From the NCBI RefSeq assembly GCF_949628215.1, contig NW_027441280.1:186001-250000 (forward strand): a DNA stretch of 64,000 nucleotides. The letters run 5' to 3'. This document shows positions 53,382-64,000 of this stretch, in pieces. A program made the translations under genes and the position numbers. Every line of letters begins with the position of its first letter. Position 1 is the first letter of the stretch. The notes below the pieces were generated by a model. The model had not been told where the DNA came from and did no database searches. It saw only the letters and a list, made by a program, of their open reading frames with translations. Source of the stretch: Phalacrocorax aristotelis. Lineage: Eukaryota; Chordata; Aves; Suliformes; Phalacrocoracidae.

Positions 53382-55065
53382 CCTGTTCCTGTTGTTCAGT
53401 TTCTTCTTTTTTGGCTTTGTGTGATTCTCTCTGTGATTCTGTTTTTCTCTGCCTCGCTTTTCCCAGCTCCCCGTCCCTCACTTGGAATGCCCGTTGTCCT
53501 TCACCAGCTCACTCTCCCTTGGTTGCCATCCCCGTTTCTGAATTCCTCCTGCTTTGCCACGTAGCCCGTGACTTTTTTCTTAATCTCTCTCTGTCTGCCT
53601 CAACGCTCCCCCCGCGCTTTTTCATTCGTCTGCTCTGCTCTGCACCCTGCTACTGTTCTTGCCTTTCTGAGTTCTTCTCTGTCGAGCTCCCTTTCCCTAT
53701 TTGTGGATTCCTGTTCTTCCTGCAGCCACCGCTGTTCCCTGTGACCTCCGTCTCTCTCTGTCCAGCTCCCTGTCCCTAGGTTTTAATCCCTGCCTCTGCC
53801 CGCTGTAGCCCGTCTAGGTTTTTCTCTCGGCCTCTCTCTCTGTCCGGCTCCCTCTCTCTGTGTTCTAATTCCACGTTCTCTGTCACGTAGACCCGTGCTA
53901 TTTGTTTGTCCTCATCTCTCTCTGTCCAGCTCCTTGCTGCGATGTTTTATTTCTTCCCTCTCTGTCTGTCTTTGTAGCCCGTTGCCGTTGTTGGTTTGTT
54001 TGTTTTTTTTTTTCCCACTTGTTTCTTCATGTGTCTCTGTCTGCCTCCCAGTGCCTGATCTTTAATTCCTCCTTCCCTGTAGGCCGCTGTTCCTTTTTTC
54101 CATTCTACATTGTGTTCTCTTTGGTCTGCTGTTCTTATTCATCGGTTCCCTCCTCGCTGCCCTGTGGCTTGTCCCCATTTATTGTTGCCTCTCTCTCCCT
54201 CTCTCTGGCTTCTTGCCCCTGTTTTTAAAATTCCTCCCTCTCTTCTCTCTTCCCTGTTGGCCGTGTGATCTTCAGCCTTTCTCCACCTCTTTCTGCCCAG
54301 CTCTCTGCGTCTATTCATTAATTCTTCCCTCTCTGCCCTGTAGCCTGTAGCTTCTGTCCTTTCTCCATCTTGCTGTCTCTGGCTTCCCCGTGACCCTCTT
54401 TTAGAATTGTTTCTCTCTTCTCTCTGTACGCATTGCGATTCCTTTTGCTCTCCATCTCCCTTTGTTTTGGTGTTTTTTTTGTTGTTTTTCTGGCTCCCTG
54501 TCCCTAATTGTTAATTCTCTGCCTTCTCATGCTCTGTACCACGTAGCCCCATGGTTTGTTTTGTGGTGTTCCCTCCCCGGCCCCTTCCCTCCGTCGCTGG
54601 CCGTCTCGGCTCCCTGTCCCCGTGGCTTCATTCTTCCCTTTCTGCCCTGTTCTTGTCGCTTATCTTGTCTGTCTCCATCTCGCTCGGTCCAGCTTCCTGC
54701 CCCTGTTCTTCTTTCCTCCCTCGCTGTCGTGCTGCCTGCCCCAGGTTCTTTGTGCGTCTCCAGCCTGCTCCTCATCCTTCTTTGTTGGTCTGTGTCCTGC
54801 TCTTCCCCTCTCTCTGCTGCTTTTATCTCCACCTCCGTCAGGCTCCCTGTCCTCCTCTGGCCGTCCTGTTCCCTGCCTCGTGCCTTCTCACTACACGCAC
54901 ACACGCCCCCCCCCGCCCCCGTCCAGCCGGATGCTGCTCTTCTCTCCTCCTACTGTCCTGTGCCCTGCTCGTCACCTTTGGTGGCCTCCCCCTCTGCCCA
55001 GCAGCCCGTCGCTCCAGGAGCCAGGCGACGGACGGTCCGTTCCCTGCCAAACCGGGACAAGCGCG

Positions 55066-55362
55066 TGCCGTGGCTTAGCCTCAGCTGGCAACTCTGCACC
55101 AGGGAGCTGCTTGCTCGCTCCACCCTCAGTGGGCTGGGGGAGAGAGCTGGAAGGGTAAAAGTGAGAAAAATCATGGGTTGAGATCAAGACGGTTTAATAG
55201 GTAAAGCAAAAGCTGTGCGTGGAAGCAAAGCAAGGAATTAATTCGCTCCTCCTTTTCGGCGGGCAGGTGTTGAGCTGTTTCTGGGAAAGCAGGGCTCTGT
55301 CATGTGTAACGGTTAGTTAGGAAGAGAAATGCCGTAGCCCCCAAGGACTCCCCCTTCTTCCC
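55066..55362 (-). mobile_element. LTR-A truncated copy, U9/U10 boundary
   Basis: Standard truncated form. Confidence 0.8.
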
Positions 55363-55824
55363 ACAGTTGGAACCCGCAGTTCGGTACGGGCGTGTAGTGC
55401 ACGAGCGAGCTAGGCTACGTGCCTAGGAAGCCTCATCTCGTAAGAGCTGTAAGACACCCCCGTGTTCTCTTCAGGTGGAGGTCGGCCTAGAGTCTGGAGC
55501 TGCAGAAGAGGCAGGGAGGAGAGGAGGGGAAAGTAGCATGTGAACGGCTAAATTGTGCCAGCAGCGCTGAGAGCGAGAGTCGCGGTGAGTCCTGGGCCAG
55601 TGGGGCCCCGTTGCCTCTCTTATACGTCCTGGGCCCTCCCTGTCTCTCCCCTGGCCCCCTCTCTTTCCTTACCTGCTGCAAAATTATTTTTTTTTTGCAC
55701 CCCCCCCGCACCTTCTTTCTCCGTCTCGCTCTGAGTGGCTCCCTGCCTCCCCGTCTTTTCAGTCCTCCCTCTCTCTTTCCTGTAGCCTGTGGCTACTTTT
55801 CCTTTCTCCGCCTCTCTCTGCCTG
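55248..55824. repeat. Truncated last unit U10 of array 2
   Basis: It stops at CTCTCTGCCTG inside the CT minisatellite, exactly as H1 does at 8749, and joins module B2. Here the boundary unit is an ordinary unit, not a promoter hybrid. Confidence 0.9.
55475..55584 (+). other. Reiterated 110-nt exon-like segment, U10
   Basis: Both splice signals are intact; one private change (GGAAAGTAGCATG). It is the last copy before module B2. Confidence 0.5.
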
Positions 55825-56093
55825 CAGTGGATTCCCCCTCAGTGCAGGGGCCCTTGGCAGTAGCGCAGGGAAGGAGCGGTGTGTCCAGAAGCCCCTGCGG
55901 AAGGAGAGGCTTTGGTCTGAGTCGATCTGCGGTAATGACGGTCGCTGTTTCCTCTTTCCCTCTCCCAGAGGCTGTGCTCAGGATGGGGTTGTCTGTCCTT
56001 CCTGTTCGTCTCTTCCTCTCTCTATTCCTTTGCACTGGTCCCTCTCCCTATTGTTTATTGTTTTGCTTCTCTGAACCTTTTTTTTATTCCCAG

Positions 56094-56202
56094 CATTTTC
56101 CCGTGACAGGAGCGGCGAAGAAGGGAGCGGAGTATCGGGGTATCTGTGGAGAGAGCATCGGGTGTTCTCCTGTCTTTGCGGGGCTGACCCTGAGGAAGTG
56201 TG
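56094..56202 (+). other. Candidate exon B-1, B2 copy with GC donor
   Basis: Acceptor intact; donor GTGTG|GCACGTGG has GC in place of GT. GC-AG introns are a known minor class, so the exon may still be usable. Confidence 0.4.
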
Positions 56203-56447
56203 GCACGTGGGTCGATAGCATGAATATATATATTTTGTGGGTGCACAAATCCTTTTCAGAGTGTCAGAGGGGTAAGGGTTTTGTTCTGTTCAGCGTAAAC
56301 ATTGTTCTGTTTGGTGTATTTGTCGAAGACGAGAGTTTAGTGGGGGAGGAAGTCAGCTCTCTAGCTGGTTTGAGGTGGGCTATACGTGTTTGTCGGTCAT
56401 CTCTCTCCTGCCAGATGTTTTGAACTAGTTGTATCTGGTTTTCCTAG

Positions 56448-56566
56448 GGAGTCACAAAGGGGTTTGGGGCTCCCCGGTGGCGGGTGCTGTGGCCAAAAGA
56501 GAAAGCAGGGTCACAGAGTGCTTCATTTACGGGGCTGGCCTCGGACATCTCCTGCACAAACTTCTG
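56448..56566 (+). other. Candidate exon B-2, B2 copy
   Basis: 119 nt with an improved acceptor (TGGTTTTCCTAG) and intact donor. Four substitutions relative to B1. Confidence 0.5.
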
Positions 56567-56656
56567 GTATGTAGTGATCGGGATTCGATTTCCTGAAGAA
56601 GGAGAGGATGATGGAGCTCATTATAAGAGCATAATCATTTTCTCTTCCTTTGGCAG

Positions 56657-56764
56657 TACGGGCACCCGAGGGCCAGCCTGCTTTTGAGGAACAGCATGAG
56701 GATGTCGGTGTCGACGCTCAGCAGTGGAAGGAAGCTTCTTTTGGAGGCCAAGAAGATGAAGTAG
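56657..56764 (+). other. Candidate exon B-3, B2 copy
   Basis: Acceptor TTCCTTTGGCAG is intact; the frame ending in TAG is kept, with five replacements. Confidence 0.4.
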
Positions 56765-57301
56765 AGTGCGTATTTGTTGTGTTTGATTTTCATTGCGGGG
56801 ATGGGGAGGGGTGGGACATGCAAAACGCGGTCCTGGGCAGGGGAGGTTTCTGATGTGGGAGGCCGTGAGAGAGACCATGGACGCTGCTGGACAGGCGTTA
56901 GAACCCGTTGCTCAGGTTGGACGGACCCGGCAGAACCACCGCACCATCTTAAGTAATGCCTGCTCACGTACTGAGATTTTAGTAGTTGCCCCCGCATCAG
57001 CTTTGGCTTTTCCTCGTCGAGCTTGTGTTTTGGCAAGAAGCGTCTTTCGTTAAGCGTTTGGGTCTAAGGGGTGTCCGTGAGGCTACGTGGTGCCCATCCC
57101 CATGAGATTTTGTGACCATCAAGTGATATTCAGCATCCATCTTATGCCCGTCTCCTGTAACTACTCTGCAGTTTTCGCTTAAGGCTTGATAGCGCAGCGT
57201 TAGCTGAGGGCGGCATTTACCCCGCTGGCCCCTCCACGCCGACGGCGTTTCCCCTGCCGGCCGCTGTCCGTTCCCTGTAACTGTGACTCTTGTCCCGGCA
57301 G

Positions 57302-57354
57302 AACCTTTGCCAAAGCCACCTTTGTGCTCCACAGCAGTCTGTTTTCTGTCTCGA
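57302..57354 (+). other. Candidate exon B-4, B2 copy
   Basis: 53 nt with both splice signals unchanged. Confidence 0.4.
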
Positions 57355-58759
57355 GTATGTTTCTTTTCGGTATCCGATACCCCAGAGCTGTGTACCGTTG
57401 GCTCATGTCTCTCCTTGAGCTTCTGCGAGAAGAGAGAGCCTTCATCTGTTTTTATCGATGCGTCTCCTGGGGTGTTTTTTTGTTGTCCTTTACAATTTAG
57501 TTTTGTCCCAGCTATTGAGGTGTTAATTTAACTGCTTCATACAGTTCCCGATACGCTTGTGTATTTCCACGTTTCTTTTCATGTTTTTTGTCCTTTGAGA
57601 CTGATCCAGTTCTGTTAAGGGACTGAGCGAGAGAGAGCGTTGAGGTGACTCCGAATGGTTGATGGTTTTACAGTAAATGATTGACTTTATAACCAGAGAT
57701 ATTTTTTGAGAAGGGGTTCTTAAAAGATTTCGTTCTGCTTTGCCATTCCGCTGGGGTAGATGAGCCCCAGCCTTTTTTCGGGAGGCTCATTCTGCTCCTG
57801 GGCTTCTCTGGTACTGTTCCTTGAGTTGGTTGCAGGTTTTGAGCTGTCTAAGCTCTTTGGGTAGGTGTGTTTTGACATTCAGAGATGGGGAGGTTTCTGG
57901 CTGAGGTAAGAGATTAAGGAGCAGTCAAAGTTGAGCAGCAGATATATATTAGAAAGTACACTTGTACGAGCTTTTGTTTTTCCTTGGGTCAGTAAGTTTG
58001 TGTTGGGTGTTCAGGGGTAGCAAGATGGTCTGATAGATTGTTTTGGATTATTTGGTTTTGTGGGGGTGTTATGGTTTTGTCTGGGTTTTTTTGTTTGTGG
58101 TTTGTTGTTCTTTTGTGTGTGTGGTAGGTTTTTTTGTTTGGTTGTTTTGTTTTCCCGGAATTTTATGACTTGACCAAAGATAGAAGCTTATATTTTTTCC
58201 ACCGGTTTTGCCTGTGTGTTGTGCAAGTTGTTGACGTTATCTCTCAATAGGACTGATGGTGAGATGCTGCGGTAGGGGTTAGGGTGAGCGTGTTGTACGT
58301 GTCTGTATATGGAGCTCTAGCCTTCCTTCAGAAAGCAGCAGGGGCGTAATGCATAGTGTGTGTCGGTGTACGGGACTGCTCGTCGCCTTTCCCGATCGCC
58401 CGCAGAGTACCACGTTGTCCCGAGAACCTTTGCAGCTTGCGGCAGGTCCCTTGTAGATTATAAGCATCAGGGCTTCTGTTATTTTGTGGGCCTGTAGAGA
58501 GCACGGAGTCTGCGGGAAGCCGGAAGGTGGGAGGTGCTCGCAGAACGCGGGGCAGAGGTGGGAAGGGCAGCTCCCGAGGAGCGGCTGACAGAGGGGCTTT
58601 AGGGGTGCAAATACAGGGCAGGAGCTGTCGGGAAGGAGTGAGGTTCCTTCCCTGACAGTTCAGGAGGAGAGGAGGGGTTTTTGAAGTCTTGGTACCGGGG
58701 GATGGTTGGGAAAGGGGTGTTTAAGTGTTAGCTAATGGCCGCGTTCTGTGTGCAAGCAG

Positions 58760-58863
58760 CCTCCAGTAGCCCAGTCTCCTTCCCCGTATGTGTCAGCGCG
58801 GCCACTCGAGCGTGCTGTCTGCCGAGAGGTTCTCCACGCGGCTGTTCATGGAGTCGCTCAGGA
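58760..58863 (+). other. Candidate exon B-5, B2 copy
   Basis: 104 nt with both splice signals unchanged; few substitutions. Confidence 0.4.
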
Positions 58864-59263
58864 GTGAGTTACCTACAAAGGGAGTGTGTGTCACTACACC
58901 AGCCACGCCCGTTTGCTTCCCCTATTGCTTTTGGCATTTGCCCTATCGGTGTCCGCCTGTGCTTGAGTCATCTGACACGAACTGTAATTTTTGTGTGTTG
59001 CGTGGTTTGACTTTTTCTTGCAGTTCAAGTAATAGGTCTAGGGTTAAGCAGGACAATTGAGTGAGGCGTGACAGCAAAGGCGAGCAGATGGCGTCGTGTG
59101 CTGTGACGGGGCAGGCTGTGAGGTCACTCGTCTGGGATTTCTGCCTTTGGGGTCTCTGTGTTGCCGAACAAGTCAGTCAAAAGGATTTGTTTGTTTTGCG
59201 TGGTGAGCTCTTGCTTTTGGAAAGCAGTGTCTAATATCTGTGTGCCTCTCCGTATTTCCCCAG

Positions 59264-59370
59264 AAGTGGGCCCAGCATTGAAGGTGACGGTTCCCCAGCC
59301 ATCGGGGACGGACCGAGTACGTGAGCAGGCGCCTGACGCGGCCACTGACCCGGGAGGCACGGACTGGGAG
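59264..59370 (+). other. Candidate exon B-6, B2 copy
   Basis: 107 nt with both splice signals intact and the same single open frame. Confidence 0.5.
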
Positions 59371-59712
59371 GTGAGCGGAGCCGTGTTGGCACGGTAGGGG
59401 AAAGGATGAGTCTGGAATGTGGCTGTTGGTGGAGATGCATGGCAGGGAGCCGGACACGGGAGGGAGGGGGCGAACAGAGCATCGTGAGAAGGTAGGTCAG
59501 CACGTGACAACGGAGGGGTCGTGCAGTGCGAGCACCTATGTGACTAGTTAATGAAGGGACTCACAAAACTATATGCAAAGCGGGATGTCTGCCCCGAGCT
59601 CATCGGGCAAGGTGAGCGATGAACAGGAAACCGTAGCAGCTGTTATTTTTGAGGTGTGGAGTTGTTTGTGAGCGGGCGGCCGCTTCCAGGCGCAGCGGTC
59701 ACCTTGTCTCTC

Positions 59713-59853
59713 TGGTTCTGTAGGCACCGTAGGTGGCGGCGGCCACGACATCCAGCCTCATTAGAGCGTGGGGGAGCGGAAGTTCACGGCGCTTCCGAGG
59801 AGGCTGTTGTTGCAGAAGTGGCCGGCGTTGAGTGGTGTGACGCTGAGTGATGG
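59713..59853 (+). promoter_or_regulatory. Internal ETS-type block, B2 copy
   Basis: Two of three ETS cores are intact; the third reads GCAGAAGTGG (about 59812). Confidence 0.3.
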
Positions 59854-60542
59854 CACCGCACATTTGGAGATGAAGAGTATCCGTGTGACCACAGCCCCAT
59901 CCTACATAGCCTGTGTGGCCTTCTTAAAGGATGGCTTTTGAGCCCCCGGATTTGGAAGGGAAGCTGAGGGGCCGATGCTGTCTTTGTGCAGGTGGCCGGT
60001 CGGTTGGGGGAAGCGCAGGTGGGGCAGGCAAGGGTTGTAAAATCAGTGGAGGGTACCGTTCAGAGACCGGACACGTTTGGGCCGAGAGAGGTTGTGGTGT
60101 CCTTTCTGCAAAACAGAAGCATCTGCCAGGCAGGGGAGTTCCTGCCTGTGCTTGTGCTGTTGTGTGGATTTTGTAGTCTGTTCCTTACTGTACTTGGGTC
60201 TCGATGTGTCTGTTGTTCTCCGTGCTGAGCAGGCACCTAGGTAGCAATATTGAGGGTTTTGCAAGCCCTGGCTCATCGGCATAATGGTAACCGAGAGCTT
60301 CCTTTCTCGCATTTTAAGTCTACTGCATAGATTTGTCTTGTGTCTGAAATATTAGACCTTTATAGAAGGTCATCTTTTTGCGGCGGTGATTAAGGCGGCC
60401 TCAGTACTGCTGCTGAAGAGCAGTCTGAATACGCAGAGCCCTTTTCTGGGACCTGTTCCCTGCACCTGTACGTTCTGAGGTCTTTAAGAGTGGCTTGTCG
60501 CTCGTGCATCGTCCTAGTTGTGGGTATATGGTTTCATCGCAG

Positions 60543-60647
60543 GTGATGATGGTACGTGACTTCTCTGCGGATGCTATAGCTTCTTCCTCGCTGCCGTATA
60601 GATCTTCTCGCCCGGTGGCATCTCTGGGCCGGAAGTCCGTCGTCTCG
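60543..60647 (+). other. Candidate exon B-7, B2 copy
   Basis: 105 nt, open in phase 0; one substitution relative to B1 (GGT to CGT). Confidence 0.5.
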
Positions 60648-60855
60648 GTGAGAGTTTTCTTAGGTGCCTCGATCGCGTCGCTTGTAGTATTTGTGAGCGG
60701 TGTCGGTCCGTGCACGTCGATGCCTGTGTCAGAGCTGCTCCGCCTGGGGGTGTAGCAATGGTAGAGCGGAGGAAAGAATAGCAATAAGAGTATATGGTTA
60801 ATGTTAATATGCATAGACTGTTTTGGCAACGCCCGTACAACCCTCGTCGGAGCGA

Positions 60856-62253
60856 GTGGCCGTTGGCAGCGGGCGAGGATGGTAATTTCCGGGGTGTTTT
60901 GTGGGTGCCGAGGGGATGACCGTAGCTGCCTGGGAGAGGCAGCTAGAGTGCTAGCTGAGCAGAGGGCACCTCTCAGCTGTTCAAGCTTGTACGTGCGTGG
61001 GGCTTAACATTTGATTGAAGGTATTTCCTTTAATGGCATGCAGTAGTTGGGCTCTAGATGGTATTCCTACGTGGAAGCAAGACCTGTGGAATGGTTAAGC
61101 TGTTGCTGTGCGTCCAGGTGACTTGTTCTATCATGCTGTTCTTGCAGAGGATGAAGATGGAGCTGTGCAGGGTGATGGAGCAGAGCTGAGTAGAGCACAC
61201 TAAGGCAGCGGGTCCGTGTGCGGGATTAAAGGGAAGATGCGACCGAAGGCTATTTGAGGAGCATTTCAGGCGAGCTGGGTCGCAGTGAGGGGGCGCATGG
61301 GGCTGGTGACTTTGTTCTCTTTGCTCTCAGGAGCACAGCGCTATCCCTAGGGGCTGGCAAGGTCCTAATTGTGGGGCCGGCGCCCATCGGGTGCTTCTTT
61401 TTGCGTTACAGTTTAAAGCGTGGATCGCTCTGATGTTTGAGGAGTTTCTGGGCAGTTGTCGTCTGCGGCGTCGTTCCCAGATGCGTGAACAGCTCTGCTC
61501 TGTCGCTGTCTGTTTTCAGGGAGCGTGATTTCTTCCCTGCATCCTTACGTTCTTAGGTCTTGTAGCTGGGCTTCTTGTGCCTCCTCCCTCTCAGTTTTGA
61601 GAGGAACTTCTTGTCACGGGCCCTGACGCTCTTCTAATCATTTTGGATCTCGTTAGGGCCTCCTTGCACCACTGTCAGGGTTCTGCAGGTCTTGTTGCTG
61701 GACGAGCTCTTCCGTCCAGTTGTCTCTGTGTTTGCCGAGAGCGTTCTCTCGTCTTGGAGGCGCGCAGTTTGTAGTGTTTCTCATAGCGTTGGTGTGTGCG
61801 TTTTGTGAGTTTGGCTCGGAGCCGCCTTGCTGGCCGTGTAGAGTCGGGTAGGTGGCACAGCGATGAGAGCTTAGGGTTCATCTGTTGCTATGCTAAGGCT
61901 GTTGGGGGAAAGGTGGTACCGTCATCTCGGATGGAGTGGCCCTCCTCAGCAGGCAAGGACCGTAATCACCGTGACGTTTTGTGGGCTCGGAGGCCGTGAC
62001 CGTGGCTATCTGGGAGAGGCAGCTAGAGTTCAGCTGAGCAGATTACCTCTGCAGGGCGTTCAAGCTTGTACGTGCGTAGGGCTTCATGTTTGATGTCATA
62101 TGTTTGTTTTTAATGGCAGGTTATAGTCGGTGTTCAGGAACAGTTAAGGTACTGCTGTGCAACCAGGCGACTTGTTTCGTATTGGTTTTGGAGATGCCGA
62201 GGGACGAGTCGTGCAGGGCGACGGAGGGGAACTGAGGGGACCGATGTAAGCGG
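60856..62253 (+). repeat. Internal duplication, B2 copy
   Basis: Same two blocks as 13790-15187 in B1, almost identical in sequence. The duplication therefore predates the 47-kb duplication or was homogenised afterwards. Confidence 0.7.
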
Positions 62254-62631
62254 GTGAGTCGGTGCGTGGTGTATATAGAGGGAAGATGTGACCGATGCCT
62301 CTGTGACTCCATTGCTCCTTGCGTTTGTCTTTTGTTTTGGTTTTGAAGTAGCGTAGCAATGAGCAAAGGAGGCAAGTCGAGCAAGGCGAGTGGTGATTGG
62401 TGGGCTGAAGTAGCAGCTCTTTTCTGAGGTGTTGTGTTGCTGGTGAAGTTATAAGCAACGCGTGTCGTTTGGGTGTTACGGACGGCGGGCGAGGTGCCGT
62501 GTTCAGCTGCAAGTGACGTAGGCCGGGTGGGAGGCTGTCGAGGGAAAGGGGTGCGAGACGGGGATCGGTGCGGGCAGGCTGTGGCATCGGGCAGCATCTC
62601 AGGAGGTGCCTTTTCGCTTGGCTTTTTGCAG

Positions 62632-62756
62632 GTGCCGCTGGCAGGCTCGGAGTGCTGCTGCCGCACGCCTATGAGAGGTCTGAGAAGGTGGGGCAGCGGC
62701 CAGCATCTAAGACCAGAGAATGCTGTGGTCCGTCGTCGAGCTCTTCAGTTTTGTAG
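62632..62756 (+). other. Candidate exon B-8, B2 copy
   Basis: Splice signals and frame identical to 15566-15690. Confidence 0.4.
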
Positions 62757-64000
62757 GTAACACGTGGGCCGTCTTTGGAACGGCGTATGAGCATTAGAAG
62801 TGAGCTGGGTAGTAATGAGGAAGTCACGGGGCGGTGATTTCTCACGAGCGTAACGGTAGTTTACTGTGTGTTGATACGTTTGGTGCCACAAGCGATGACG
62901 GAAGCGGGGTGTGATGCTGGAATCTGTGCAGAGCAGGTGAGCCGATGGGCATGTTCGTTTTGATGAGGGGGGCGCTCTGGAAGAGATCTGTGTTGACCTG
63001 TGTGATACTTATTGCTGGCTCTGGGTTTTTTCCTTTTTTACATGATGAAGAGGCACCTGGCCACTGCAAGAATATCCTGGTTAGCTGGTGTGTTTCTTGT
63101 TGTGAAAGGATGCATAATCTGACCCATCTGAAAGCCCCACAGTGTGACTTTTGTTAGGAAGAGATTTTGAAAAATTGAGATATTTCTTATTCAGTGAGGT
63201 TGCATTCTATGAACTTGCCATCAGAGTGCATCTTAGAGACAGTGTCTTTGTCAGCAGAACTCATCAGCACGAGACTTGCAAAGTATTGCTTTTTTTTAAA
63301 GATAAAAAAATCCATGGTCCTTGCGGAGATCCAAGCACAGCACATACTCCAAAGGTTGATGGCATTGGTAGTGCTTGGGTTCTCAGTTGTAACAGTCGAG
63401 ATACCATAAAATGCGGTTCCCCTGCATGCTTCGGTACAGCCGAACGCATTAGCAGGTCTGCCGGTCCTTCTTGGTAGCCCCGTGTATTGCAACACTGGGG
63501 ATTTGATTTGTGTGGTTTTTTTGTTGTGGTATTATTTTTTTCCCCCCCCCAAAAAAGTAAAACTGTATCGGGGATCTCTTCACTCACCGATTCTTCTGTC
63601 ATAAATGAAAGTTTAAAAAAAAGCTAACATCGTCTGATTTACGACGTGACTTGCGCTCTTTCAGCTGTAACTGCCAAGCAGATGTAGGGTACGATTTGTT
63701 AGGTGTACTTAAGCAGGTAGGTATTTGTTGTAAATATTTAATGAGGGGCGACTGAATGTTGTGGGGGGGTGTTTCCTGCCGGTATTTTGAGGGAGCGCTC
63801 TTAAGTACTTTATTTCAGTCTCGCTTTCGACGCGCGTTTCCCTGGCAGTTCAGCAGCATCTCTTGGGCGGGGCAGCCGGGCGGACGTCCCTCCCGACTCC
63901 GTAACACGCCAAAACCCCCCAGTCACGTTGCTGCTGTGTATTTTGGAGATAGATAATCTTATGGCGGGCGTGAACGGCTGTGCGAGTTGAATGAACGCAG

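Larger units (their letters stand above)
52176..55247. repeat. Tandem unit U9 (3,072 bp)
   Basis: Its CT array is nearly identical to that of U6. Its left end matches U8, and it has an expanded C-run (GCGCCCCCCCCCCCC near 52625). It looks like a recombinant of U8-like and U6-like units. Confidence 0.9.
55825..64000 (+). repeat. Module B2, second copy, cut by the window end
   Basis: Collinear with 8750-16934. By eye, divergence from B1 is several percent near 56.1-56.8 kb and only a few per thousand from about 60.7 to 63.5 kb. Counterparts of the B1 poly(A) region lie beyond the window. Confidence 0.92.

Noticed and set aside
1-64000. tRNA, rRNA, telomeric TTAGGG arrays, or internal retroviral genes
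   Set aside because: I looked for these and saw none. Only solo LTRs are present, with no primer-binding site or gag/pol/env sequence next to them.

Overview
This is eukaryotic, almost certainly avian, nuclear DNA. The best evidence is a long terminal repeat that I recognise as a very common bird endogenous-retrovirus LTR. It is full length and on the minus strand at 5978-6543 and 37718-38309, and cut short in every other repeat unit. CpG islands, vertebrate promoter motifs (NRF1, ZNF143/THAP11-type SBS, ETS, CRE), GT-AG splice signals and the absence of any SINE or L1 fit a bird. No protein-coding gene could be identified. Nearly all long open frames are by-products of CT-rich or GC-rich tandem repeats.

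Layout: (1) 1-8749 is a tandem array of about 3.06-kb units. Each unit carries a truncated bird LTR (LTR-A), a 110-nt exon-like segment, a CT-rich degenerate minisatellite, and a second 528-bp LTR (LTR-B) inserted inside that minisatellite. The last unit here is a hybrid that keeps full LTR-A plus a 2-kb CpG-island promoter cassette with three SBS motifs. (2) 8750-17990 is module B1, a string of exon-like segments with good splice sites, an internal ETS-type promoter, an internal duplication, and poly(A) signals at 17919-17985. (3) 18180-23400 holds an AT-rich degenerate repeat, a composite element, a 1.9-kb array with 13 exact NRF1 consensus sites, and a CRE/GC-box CpG island with a short two-exon transcript model. 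(4) 23400-28200 has no gene I can support. (5) 28240-34928 has two CpG-island starts, a G-quadruplex-prone GC minisatellite, further exon-like segments, and a second copy of the composite element carrying just one NRF1 monomer. (6) 34929-55824 is a second, larger array with the same unit types, including another promoter hybrid (37900-42985). (7) 55825-64000 is module B2, a second copy of B1 offset by about 47.07 kb.

The region is therefore a higher-order amplicon with a period near 47 kb that contains shorter arrays with a 3.06-kb period. My working model (inference) is a multicopy, mostly non-coding transcription unit. It would start in the CpG cassettes, run through reiterated 110-nt exons of the array into module B, and end near 17.98 kb. 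Bird precedents for tandemly amplified transcribed loci exist (for example the chicken Z-linked MHM repeats and sex-chromosome amplicons), but nothing here shows that this is one of them. The chromosome and species cannot be read from the sequence.
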